64,000 bases of DNA from an uncultured Paraprevotella sp. (GTDB taxonomy: Bacteria > Bacteroidota > Bacteroidia > Bacteroidales > Bacteroidaceae), in the NCBI GenBank assembly GCA_947177395.1, contig CAMWUI010000011.1, forward strand, positions 1 through 64,000, written 5' to 3'. Positions 37,539-46,257 of this stretch are shown here, in pieces. How positions within the stretch are numbered: position 1 is the stretch's first letter; the number at the start of each line of letters is the position of its first letter. Both the position numbers and the translations under genes were made by a program. Below the pieces are notes generated by a model, which saw nothing but the letters and a program-made list of their open reading frames with translations, made no database searches and was not told the DNA's origin.

Positions 37539-37653
37539 AATGGATAGTATTCCTTGTCTCCTCACGATTGCATTCCTTACCTCCTTACAATCGTATTCCT
37601 TAGCACCTTACGATTGTATTCGTTACACCCTAAGGATAGTATTCCTAAGGATG
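37539..37653. repeat. 23-bp tandem repeat, five units
   Basis: Units start at 37539, 37562, 37585, 37608 and 37631, with a core like TTACGATTGTATTCCTTA followed by about five variable bases (often CACCC). The array begins exactly where the 24-bp array ends. It resembles the 23-bp array at 55-131 read on the other strand. Confidence 0.82.
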
Positions 37654-37885
37654 CCATTTCAGTTAAAATGAACATGTCATTTCTGTTTGAGTGGCAACAT
37701 TATCGCAGTTGAAACGACGACCTTACGATAACTGCAATAACAGCCTCCGGACAGTTGTCCGGCTGAATGCCTGTAGTAGCTGTGGCGGCTACCCTTTTTA
37801 ACATTTCAAGAAACTCATACTGTTAAATATGGTTAACAATAGCAATAAATACGGGGGTTCCGGGAACTAATATCTAAGACTTTGT

Positions 37886-37893
37886 TAATTTTG
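37886..37893 (+). promoter_or_regulatory. Possible promoter -7 box of the fasciclin/SusC/SusD operon
   Basis: TAATTTTG fits TAnnTTTG, 74 bases before the start codon. No -33 box is seen. Upstream hairpins (37700-37795), including CCGGACA/TGTCCGG and a GTAG/CTAC stem followed by CCTTTTTA, could belong to a leader or an upstream small RNA. Confidence 0.4.
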
Positions 37894-37967
37894 TAACCTA
37901 AGTATATCGTTTAGATACGGCCATAAATCGAAAAAGTAAAAAACAAATTAATAAAACTTCAAATTTA

Positions 37968-40900
37968 ATGTTTATGAGAAACCGTTTCAGCCAACTCAGC
38001 AAGCAAAGCATCCGTGCTTTATGTGTGCTTGCCGCCTGTGGACTAACGTATTCTTGTTCCGATGATTATTTCTGGGATGATGAGACCCCGGCATGGCTCG
38101 GATCAAGCGTTTACAACACGCTGCAGGAGCGAGGCAACTTTACCAACATTGTCAAACTAATTGACAAGAACGAAGAGTTAAAGAAAACTCTTCAGAAAAC
38201 GGGTAGCCGCACGCTGTTCGTCGCCAACGACGATGCATTCAACAAATTCTATCAGGAAAACGCCCTGCGTCCGGCCACCGACCCGTGGCACACAGCCACC
38301 AGCGCCGAGAACCTGACGGAAGCACAGCGCAAAATCATCCTCAACTCCAGCATGATCAACAACCCCTACCAGCTGGAAATGTTGCCGAACGCTCCCACCA
38401 GCGGTGAATTGGTAAAAGGCTTGACCATGCGCCGCCTCACCTCTGCCGACGTGCTGGACAGCGTGCCCTGCTTCACCCCGGACATGTTGCCGGCCGCAAC
38501 GACCAACCCCAACGATGTGGACTTGTGGAGCGACTTGCGTACGAACGACAAGACACTTATGGTGCTGGACAACACCCCCACCATGATGATACATTTCATC
38601 AACAGCCAGCTGGCACAAAGCAACATCACGGACGATGATATCGAGATACTGACGGGATACAAGCGTACCGCCAACGACGTACACATCTTCGACAGTAAGA
38701 TTACGGAGCAGAACATCACGTGTGAAAACGGTTATATCAATGTGGTGGACCGCGTGATCCTTCCGCCGACCAACATGGCCGAGATTATCCGCACGAACGG
38801 ACAGACGGATATTTTCAGCCACATTCTGGACCGGTTCAGCGCGCCTTACGAAAACACCCTGCTCACCGAATACTATCAGGTGGAGCATCCGGACTTTACC
38901 GGCAAGATTTATGAAAAGCGCTATGCATCCACTGTTTCACATGCGGCCACCAAAGCCAACGGTTATCTGTTCAACCAAAGAAACAACAGCAATACAGTTG
39001 TAAACGCTGTACTTAGGAAACCGGATGAAACGCTCTTCGAGGCCGTGCTGGATTTCGACCCGGGATGGAACGGCTACACTCCTTCGGATCCCGCACAGGA
39101 CATGGGCGCCATCTTCGTCCCCAATGACGAGACATTGTGGAATTTCTTCCAGAAAGAAGGGAAAAACCTTATCGAAGTGTACGGCGACCGTCCCAACACA
39201 AGAGACAACCTCTACCACAACATCGACATGATTCCGCTGAACACGCTGAATGCTTTGGTCAACAACCTGCTCAAAACGCAATTTATAAGCACGGTTCCTT
39301 CCAAATTCGCCAGCATCAAGGACAAGAGCCAGGATGACATGTTCCTCAACGAAGACGGTGTCGCCTACGACGGGAAAGAAGACCTTGTAAAAGCGCAGCT
39401 GGCCAGCAACGGTGCCGTATACATCATGAAGCGCGTCTATATGCCGGCCGACTATGTGTCCGTGGCCGCCCCGGCTTTCATCAGCAAAAACAAGCAAATC
39501 ATCAAGTGGGCCATATACAACGGCGAGAATACGAAAGAACAGGACTACATGACATTGAAATATTATGCCTACCTGCGTGCCTTGAGCTCCAAATTCACGT
39601 TCCTCATACCTTCCGACAACGCATTGCGTTACTACTACGACCCCGTCAGCATCGGTACGATAGAACCCCGTTCCCGTGTTCTTCAGTTTTCTATCGGTCG
39701 TAACGGTACCACCGTCACGGCCAATCCAAAACGTTTCTCCGACGACGAGAGCGGTACCATTGCCCGTCAGAACAGCGACGACGCCTTGTCCCCCGTAGTC
39801 AACGGAGAACTGGCCAACCGCCTGAAAGAGATTCTGGAAAGCCACACCATCATCCACGAGGACGAGGATGAAAAGCTACTCGGCATGGCTTGCGGAAAAG
39901 AATACTTCTTGGCAAAGAACGGTGCTCCCGTCCGAATCAATCCGGATGAGTTCAACGGAAACTTGGAAGATCTGAACAGTTTCCGCGGCGGTTTCCAATT
40001 GGACAACCTGGAGACCTATGGCGACTTGGTTCCCGATGAAAACGGCTATAACACGGGCCGTACGGTCTGCACCGTGGAAACCGACATCGTCAATAACGAG
40101 GAAAAGAAAGGATTCTATGAACAGCGTAACGGATGGAGCTACATCATCAACGCTCCTCTGAACCCGACCCGCTATACGGTACACGACATCCTGAGCAACA
40201 TCAAGGGAGAAGAGATGAGCGAATTCTACAATCTTTTCGACCATCCGGACATGGACCAAATTATAGAGGACTGCGGACTGCTCGACGGCATCACAAAAGA
40301 CAATGCCAAAAAGAAAGAACTCAAAAAATATCATTTGTTCAATACACTTGCAGACGGAGACGACCACGACTATGTGACAAGTCTCTTCAACAACTACAAC
40401 TACACCGTGTATGTTCCCACGAACGAAGCGGTACGGGAAGCCATCGAGGTGCAGAAACTGCCTACCTGGGAAAGCATCAAGAATGAATTGGACGCATATT
40501 TGGAAAGCCACCCCGAAGCAGTGGAAGAAGGCATGGATTCGGTCTTCCAAGTTAAGTTACAAAAGAAAATCTTCTGCCTGATGAACTTCCTGAAAGGCCA
40601 CTTCCAGGACCGCTCCGTCTTCGCGGACCGTCCGGCTACCGCCGCCAAGCAGTACACGACGGCCACCTTGAACGACTGGGGCACGTTCGTCAAACTGGAA
40701 GTATCGTGCGACGGAGGTCCGACCTCCGAAGAATCCGGTCTGACCATCAGGGATGAGGGCGGCCAGACAGTTCACACGACAGGCATCGTAAACATTCTGG
40801 CACGCGATGCCACATACGGCAGTCCCACCAGTGGAGCAACAAACGTTTCCAGAAACGGAAATTCCATCAAAAACATCATCATCACCTCCACATCCTATGC

Positions 40901-40979
40901 CGTCATCCATCAGATCGACAAGACGCTTCAGTACAAGAAGCTGCCGGGAGGCACTTATGAATCACTCTGGGAGAATTAA
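37968..40979 (+). CDS. Large fasciclin-domain lipoprotein
   Basis: This 1003-aa protein is a predicted surface lipoprotein, with lipobox LTYSC (Cys30; Cys28 if the second ATG is used) followed by SDD. It contains several fasciclin (FAS1) domains: the signatures FTNIVKLIDKNEELKKTL, then TLFVANDDAFNKF and YINVVDRVILPP (about residues 55-265), SHILDRF and GAIFVPNDETLWNFF, FTFLIPSDNALRYY and, near 790-870, a YTVYVPTNEAVREA copy. FAS1 modules mediate cell-surface adhesion. It is the first gene of a seven-gene operon with two SusC/SusD pairs, so it probably captures the ligand or holds the complex. No catalytic motif was seen. Spacing to SusC is 34 bases. Confidence 0.85.
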   Translation: MFMRNRFSQLSKQSIRALCVLAACGLTYSCSDDYFWDDETPAWLGSSVYNTLQERGNFTNIVKLIDKNEELKKTLQKTGSRTLFVANDDAFNKFYQENALRPATDPWHTATSAENLTEAQRKIILNSSMINNPYQLEMLPNAPTSGELVKGLTMRRLTSADVLDSVPCFTPDMLPAATTNPNDVDLWSDLRTNDKTLMVLDNTPTMMIHFINSQLAQSNITDDDIEILTGYKRTANDVHIFDSKITEQNITCENGYINVVDRVILPPTNMAEIIRTNGQTDIFSHILDRFSAPYENTLLTEYYQVEHPDFTGKIYEKRYASTVSHAATKANGYLFNQRNNSNTVVNAVLRKPDETLFEAVLDFDPGWNGYTPSDPAQDMGAIFVPNDETLWNFFQKEGKNLIEVYGDRPNTRDNLYHNIDMIPLNTLNALVNNLLKTQFISTVPSKFASIKDKSQDDMFLNEDGVAYDGKEDLVKAQLASNGAVYIMKRVYMPADYVSVAAPAFISKNKQIIKWAIYNGENTKEQDYMTLKYYAYLRALSSKFTFLIPSDNALRYYYDPVSIGTIEPRSRVLQFSIGRNGTTVTANPKRFSDDESGTIARQNSDDALSPVVNGELANRLKEILESHTIIHEDEDEKLLGMACGKEYFLAKNGAPVRINPDEFNGNLEDLNSFRGGFQLDNLETYGDLVPDENGYNTGRTVCTVETDIVNNEEKKGFYEQRNGWSYIINAPLNPTRYTVHDILSNIKGEEMSEFYNLFDHPDMDQIIEDCGLLDGITKDNAKKKELKKYHLFNTLADGDDHDYVTSLFNNYNYTVYVPTNEAVREAIEVQKLPTWESIKNELDAYLESHPEAVEEGMDSVFQVKLQKKIFCLMNFLKGHFQDRSVFADRPATAAKQYTTATLNDWGTFVKLEVSCDGGPTSEESGLTIRDEGGQTVHTTGIVNILARDATYGSPTSGATNVSRNGNSIKNIIITSTSYAVIHQIDKTLQYKKLPGGTYESLWEN

Positions 40980-41013
40980 AGTCTATCATGCACCCTTAAA
41001 TTAAAAGACTACA

Positions 41014-44000
41014 ATGAATACAAAAATAAAATGTCTATTGCTGTTGCTGGTAAGCGCTTTCTCGCTGACCCTCTCAGCACAACAACGAAGAATATCGGGT
41101 AACGTATCCGATGATATCGAGGGAGTCATGATGGCCAATGTGACGGAACGCGACAAGAACAACCGTATTGTATCTGCCGCGGTAACGGACATGAACGGTA
41201 ACTTTACCATGACCATCAAGGACCCGAAAAACTACTTGGAAGTCTCTTATGTGGGCTTCAACAAATGGCGCGAACCGATCGGAAACCGCACCGTGTTCAA
41301 GATCAAACTGACGGACAATTCCAAACAGATTTCGGAAGTGAACATCACGGCCAAGAAGAAAAAGACTTCCAACGGCCTGTCCATCCCCGAACGCGAAATG
41401 TCCGTGGCTTCCCAGTCGTTCAACATGAGCGAAATGGAGGGTCTGGCCTTCACCTCTGTCGACGAAGCCCTGCAGGGTAAGATTGCCGGTCTGGACATCG
41501 TGGCCAACTCCGGTAACTTGGGTTCCGGTACGACCATGCGTCTGCGCGGTGTGTCCAGTATCAACGGTAACGCCCAGCCGCTTATCGTCGTGGACGGACA
41601 TATTTACGAGATTCCGGAAGGCTACGAGAACACGGACTTCAGCAATTTCGACAACGAAGAGCAATTCTCCAACCTGTTGAGCGTAAACCCGGAGGACATC
41701 GAATCCATCAACGTACTGAAAGACGCATCGGCCACGGCCATCTGGGGTGCCCGGGGTGCCAACGGTGTCATCGAAATCAAGATCAAGCGCGGTGCCCGCG
41801 GCAAGACCCGTGTGGACTTCTCGTATCGTTTCAAAGGAACATGGCAGCCCGAAGGCATGAACCTGCTCAACGGCGACCAATACACCATGATGCTGAAAGA
41901 GGCCTATTTCAACCCCCGGCAGAACCCGTATTCTTCGCTGTTCCCGGAAATCAGCTACGACGAAAGTCCCTCCAACCGGGCCATATACTATAACTACAAC
42001 AAAAACACTGACTGGGTGGATGCCGTGAAACAGTTCGGCCAGGGACATTACTACAACGTGAACCTGACAGGCGGTGGCGAAAAAGCCACGTTCCGCATTT
42101 CCGCCGGTTACGACAAGGAAAAAGGTACGGTCATCAAGAACACGCTCGACCGCTTCACCACCCGTCTGGCATTGGACTATTGGGTATCCGACCGCATCAC
42201 GTTCTCGTCCAACTTCGCGCTAACCTACACAGACCGCCTGAGAGACGCGGACAACACCACCATGTACCGTGCCTACAAGGCCATGCCGAACATGACCATC
42301 TGGGAATACGACAACCAGGGAGAGTTGACCGGCGAATACTTCAACATGTTCCCGCGTGAAGGCGCTGCCCCGTTGACCTCTTCCCAGTTAAAGGACGTGT
42401 ACGACAACGGTAACCCGGTCGCTTTTGTGAACTTGGCATGGAGACGGGAGAAACGCTACAACCTTTCTCCGCAGTTCTCGGTAACCTACAAACTGCTGGG
42501 CAAGGAAGACGACGAGACGCGCCTGAACTATACGGGCGACGTGTTCATGAACATCTACAACAACTCCGACTATGCCTACACGCCGGCCGCATTGACCCGC
42601 AATACCTGGAATTATTCAAACAATGACGGTTATCAGGGAATTTCTCCTGCCGGCAATGACGAATACAAGAGCTTTGAATTTACCACCCGCCACGACTTGG
42701 CCTTCTACCCTCATTTCAATAACGAAGACCATGCGGTAAGTGCGCTGGCCCGTTTCGAAATGACAACCGGCAACAGCAGCTCGCAGGGCTTGTGGACCAA
42801 AAACATTCCGGTGGGCATCACCGACCCGACCGTAGACTCTTATCTGAGCGGCTTCACCAACAGCAACGGACAATGGCGCCGCCTGTCCTATTCCGCAAGC
42901 GTCCACTATTCCTACAAATCGAAGTACAGTGCCGACGTTACCCTGCGTGTGGACGGAAGCACCGCATACGGTGCCGGCAACAAGTACGGTGTGTTCCCCG
43001 GCTTCTCCGGACGCTGGAACATCGTCGACGAACCGTGGATGAAATGGTCTGAAAACTGGCTTAGCATGCTGGCCGCCAAATTCGGCTGGGGTATCGTGGG
43101 TAACAACGTCGGTTCCGGAAACGACCAGTTCAACCGGTACGGCATGTACGGCAGCTACAACGGCTACGCGGCCATCCGTCCCCAGAACCTCCGCCTGACA
43201 GACCTGCGCTGGGAAAAGACCCGCCAGTGGAACGTCGGTTTCGAGTTCGGCATCTTCCAGGATGTATTGAAATTCAACTTGGACATCTACAACCGTGTCA
43301 CGAACGACCTCGTGATGGAAAAAATCCGCATCGCCTCCAGCAACGGCTACAGCACGCTCGCCAAAGGCAATGTCGGCCAGATGGAGAACAAAGGCTGGGA
43401 ATTGTATATGAATACGGGCGATTTCGCAAAAATCGGCAAATTCCGCATGACCGCCTACGCCAATGTGTCCCAGAACTTCAACACCATCCAGGATATGGAT
43501 GCCTCCGTATTGGAAAACATGCAGGCTGACTTCAGTTACAAAAACGAGGATTATCTGAACCGCATCCAGATAGGAAATGCCCTCGGTTCCATCTACGGTT
43601 TCCGCTACAAAGGGGTGTATGCCTACGACTACGACCACAACGGCTATACGGAAGAATCCCGGAAAGAATACGGCGAGACTCCGTTTGTAGACTCCTCGGG
43701 CCGCCTCATCTATCCGACGGCCAAATCGGCTGCCGAAAACGGACAGTCCAACAGCAGCTGCCCGATTGCCCGCGATGCCAACGGAAACATCATCTATGAC
43801 GCCAAAGGCAACCCGCTGCAGATGTACTACAACTACGGCGGCAAGAACTACAAGTTCAGCGGTGGCGACGCCATCTACGAAGACGTGAACCACGACGGAC
43901 AGATCGACGCCCTGGATATCGTCTATTTGGGCAACTGTCTGCCCAAATGCCAGGGAGGTTTCGGCGTAACGTTCAAATACTCCCGCTGGAGCCTGCGTAC

Positions 44001-44445
44001 CAGCTTCAACTACCGTATCGGTAACAAGATCATCAACATGGCACGTATGGAAGCGGAAGACATGTTGGGCAACATCAACCAGAGCATCGCCACGACCTGG
44101 CGTTGGAGAAAGAACGGCGACGACACGGAGATTCCCCGCGCCATGAACAGTTCTGCCGCCGACGGAGCCACTTACAACTCACTGGCCAGCGACCGTTACA
44201 TCGAGAACGGTGATTACCTGCGTCTGCAGTACGTGCAGCTGCAATACAGTTTCGACGAAAAGAAACTCAAGAAAATCGGCCTGAACCGTCTGATGCTTTC
44301 CGCATCGGCCGACAACATCTGCTTCTGGAGCAAATATACAGGTACCGACCCCGATGTGGCACCGAGCAGCTGGGGCAGAGCCGTGGACATCTCCAAGACT
44401 CCGCGCGCACGCTCCTTTACGCTTCACCTTAGTGTAGGATTCTAA
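41014..44445 (+). CDS. SusC-like TonB-dependent outer membrane transporter (pair 1)
   Basis: This 1143-aa protein has a signal peptide (residues 1-22, LTLSAQ). A CarboxypepD-regulatory-like domain (about 25-100) precedes the SusC plug, with VDEALQGKIAGLDIV, RLRGVSSINGNAQPLIVVDG and IESINVLKDASATAIWGARGANGVI (about 145-245). The beta-barrel ends in SVGF (terminal Phe). It transports oligosaccharide-type ligands into the periplasm using TonB energy, with SusD as the lid. The partner SusD gene follows after 12 bases. No N-terminal STN domain is present, so direct ECF anti-sigma signalling is unlikely. Confidence 0.94.
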   Translation: MNTKIKCLLLLLVSAFSLTLSAQQRRISGNVSDDIEGVMMANVTERDKNNRIVSAAVTDMNGNFTMTIKDPKNYLEVSYVGFNKWREPIGNRTVFKIKLTDNSKQISEVNITAKKKKTSNGLSIPEREMSVASQSFNMSEMEGLAFTSVDEALQGKIAGLDIVANSGNLGSGTTMRLRGVSSINGNAQPLIVVDGHIYEIPEGYENTDFSNFDNEEQFSNLLSVNPEDIESINVLKDASATAIWGARGANGVIEIKIKRGARGKTRVDFSYRFKGTWQPEGMNLLNGDQYTMMLKEAYFNPRQNPYSSLFPEISYDESPSNRAIYYNYNKNTDWVDAVKQFGQGHYYNVNLTGGGEKATFRISAGYDKEKGTVIKNTLDRFTTRLALDYWVSDRITFSSNFALTYTDRLRDADNTTMYRAYKAMPNMTIWEYDNQGELTGEYFNMFPREGAAPLTSSQLKDVYDNGNPVAFVNLAWRREKRYNLSPQFSVTYKLLGKEDDETRLNYTGDVFMNIYNNSDYAYTPAALTRNTWNYSNNDGYQGISPAGNDEYKSFEFTTRHDLAFYPHFNNEDHAVSALARFEMTTGNSSSQGLWTKNIPVGITDPTVDSYLSGFTNSNGQWRRLSYSASVHYSYKSKYSADVTLRVDGSTAYGAGNKYGVFPGFSGRWNIVDEPWMKWSENWLSMLAAKFGWGIVGNNVGSGNDQFNRYGMYGSYNGYAAIRPQNLRLTDLRWEKTRQWNVGFEFGIFQDVLKFNLDIYNRVTNDLVMEKIRIASSNGYSTLAKGNVGQMENKGWELYMNTGDFAKIGKFRMTAYANVSQNFNTIQDMDASVLENMQADFSYKNEDYLNRIQIGNALGSIYGFRYKGVYAYDYDHNGYTEESRKEYGETPFVDSSGRLIYPTAKSAAENGQSNSSCPIARDANGNIIYDAKGNPLQMYYNYGGKNYKFSGGDAIYEDVNHDGQIDALDIVYLGNCLPKCQGGFGVTFKYSRWSLRTSFNYRIGNKIINMARMEAEDMLGNINQSIATTWRWRKNGDDTEIPRAMNSSAADGATYNSLASDRYIENGDYLRLQYVQLQYSFDEKKLKKIGLNRLMLSASADNICFWSKYTGTDPDVAPSSWGRAVDISKTPRARSFTLHLSVGF

Positions 44446-44457
44446 AATCAAACGACA

Positions 44458-46251
44458 ATGAAAAAGACAAAATTCAATAAACTGATAGCCATAGGATGCC
44501 TGCTGACCGGTGTCGGACTGACGGCCTGCGAGGACTGGCTGACGATATATCCCAACTCCCAGATTGTGGAAGAGAACTTCTGGGAAGACAAAAACGACCT
44601 GCAGTCCGTCCGCTATTCCGCCTACAGGAACATGGTCTCCGGCAGTAGCCTGGAACGTTATTTTTACTGGGGAGAAATCCGGGCCGACTATTATAAGGCA
44701 CACCCCGTCAACTTCAGCCAAACCGTAACCGACCTGCTGAAGGCGGACCTCGACCCCAAAAACGGCAACTACACGTCGTGGGAAATCTTCTACAACACCA
44801 TCAACTTCTGCAACAAGGTGCTGGAACACGGAGAAGACATCAAGGCCAAGGACGCCAGCTTCACCGACACGGAATGGCTGCCCATCCAGGCCGAGATGTA
44901 CGCCCTGAGGGCCCTGAACTATTTCTACCTGATCCGCGCTTTCGGCGATGTCCCCTACGTCACCCGGTCCATCAACGACGACACGCAGGTGACCAACCAT
45001 CCGGCCATGTCCCAGACTGCCATCTTGGACGACTGTCTCCTACAGATGGAAAACACCGTGGGTAATGCCGTCTACAACTACGGTAAATGGACGGACAACA
45101 AGGCGTTCATGACCAAAAACGCCATCTACGCCCTGATGGCCGACATGTATCTCTGGCGCGCCTCTGTCGAACAGGGCCGGGGAGAAACGGAGAAAGCTTT
45201 GGCGGACTACGCCCGGTGTAACGAATGCTGCAAAACCGTGATAGACAAGGTGCGGGAGCAGACCGAGGAATACAACAAGGAAGACGGTTTCAGCGGAACC
45301 AGCATAAATGGCAGCCCCGGCACATCCACGAACGAAGAAGACCCCTATTCTTTCCTCATCCAGAACTCCACCAGCCGCATGAGTTTTTCCTCCACCACAA
45401 GCGGAGCATACAACCGGATTTTCGGAAGCGGAAACAGCACGGAGAGCATCTTCGAATTGCAATGCCTCGCCGGCTCGAATCCCAATACCCTCAGCAAAAC
45501 CTTCCTGTATGGAGGTGATGCGCTCCTGCAAGCCGCAAATAAATTTGTAAGTCCGTCGACGGATCCGGATGACGAAGCCAACTTGTATGCCAAGACCGAC
45601 ATGCGGAAACTGGAAACCGCCGACTGCTCGTCCGACAACAAGAACTTGTACTTTATCCGGAAATGGGCCTGCACCTCCATCACACATTCGGACGCGGACA
45701 TCAAGGACAACACCACCAAGGATGATGCGGAATTTGAAGCAGATGCCGATAAAGGAAACAGTTCGAACTGGATTGTGTACCGGGTGACGGACATCATGCT
45801 GATGAAGGCGGAAGCCCTCAACCAGATGGGCTTGGAAAACAAGGACGAAGTCTTCGCGCTGGTGGAAGCCGTCTACAAACGGAGCAACCCCTACCCCTAT
45901 TCCAAAAACGAAAAGAACAGTATGTTGAATGCCGGCAAATACTCCTCACAGGAAAGTTTGGAAAAATTGGTCTTGCGTGAAAGACAGCGCGAATTGGTAG
46001 CCGAAGGCAAGCGGTGGTTCGACTTGGTGCGTTTCGCCTTGCGCCGGGCAACCGTCGACGATACGACGCCAACCGAATTCCTCACGGTTCTTACCCGAGG
46101 TATGGAATCCGAGACAGCCAATGTCTTGAAGAAGAAGTTGGTCAGCATGAAAGCGTTGTACCTGCCTCTGAACGAAACGGAAGTAAAGACCAACACTCTG
46201 CTGACACAAAATCCGGCATGGAACAAAAATCAAGATATCTCCAAAAACTAA
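44458..46251 (+). CDS. SusD/RagB-like surface lipoprotein (pair 1)
   Basis: This 597-aa lipoprotein has lipobox GLTAC (Cys24), then EDW. The family features are present: an N-terminal SusD-like segment with the NSQIVEENFWEDKNDLQS type of loop, TPR-like helices in the middle (ALRALNYFYLIRAFGDVPYV) and the C-terminal RagB/SusD motif LVLRERQRELVAEGKRWFDLVRF (about residues 502-524). It binds the ligand at the surface and caps the SusC pore. The gap to the next fasciclin gene is 6 bases. Confidence 0.93.
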   Translation: MKKTKFNKLIAIGCLLTGVGLTACEDWLTIYPNSQIVEENFWEDKNDLQSVRYSAYRNMVSGSSLERYFYWGEIRADYYKAHPVNFSQTVTDLLKADLDPKNGNYTSWEIFYNTINFCNKVLEHGEDIKAKDASFTDTEWLPIQAEMYALRALNYFYLIRAFGDVPYVTRSINDDTQVTNHPAMSQTAILDDCLLQMENTVGNAVYNYGKWTDNKAFMTKNAIYALMADMYLWRASVEQGRGETEKALADYARCNECCKTVIDKVREQTEEYNKEDGFSGTSINGSPGTSTNEEDPYSFLIQNSTSRMSFSSTTSGAYNRIFGSGNSTESIFELQCLAGSNPNTLSKTFLYGGDALLQAANKFVSPSTDPDDEANLYAKTDMRKLETADCSSDNKNLYFIRKWACTSITHSDADIKDNTTKDDAEFEADADKGNSSNWIVYRVTDIMLMKAEALNQMGLENKDEVFALVEAVYKRSNPYPYSKNEKNSMLNAGKYSSQESLEKLVLRERQRELVAEGKRWFDLVRFALRRATVDDTTPTEFLTVLTRGMESETANVLKKKLVSMKALYLPLNETEVKTNTLLTQNPAWNKNQDISKN

Positions 46252-46257
46252 GCAACC

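Larger units (their letters stand above)
36873..37967. other. 1.1-kb repeat-dense intergenic region
   Basis: No gene is supported here; open frames on both strands are built from the repeats. The region contains a terminator (36893-36933), three copies of a roughly 70-85-bp repeat, one inverted (36989-37366), a five-unit 24-bp tandem array (37419-37538), a directly abutting five-unit 23-bp array (37539-37653), several hairpins (37700-37795) and a possible -7 box (37886-37893) for the fasciclin operon. Confidence 0.75.

Noticed and set aside
37419-37653. Possible CRISPR array
   Set aside because: Units are contiguous with no spacers of constant length between conserved repeats, and there are no cas genes.
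42616-43893. 425-aa minus-strand frame inside the first SusC gene
   Set aside because: Antisense shadow of a conserved TonB receptor; Val/Gly/His-rich with no signal or domain.
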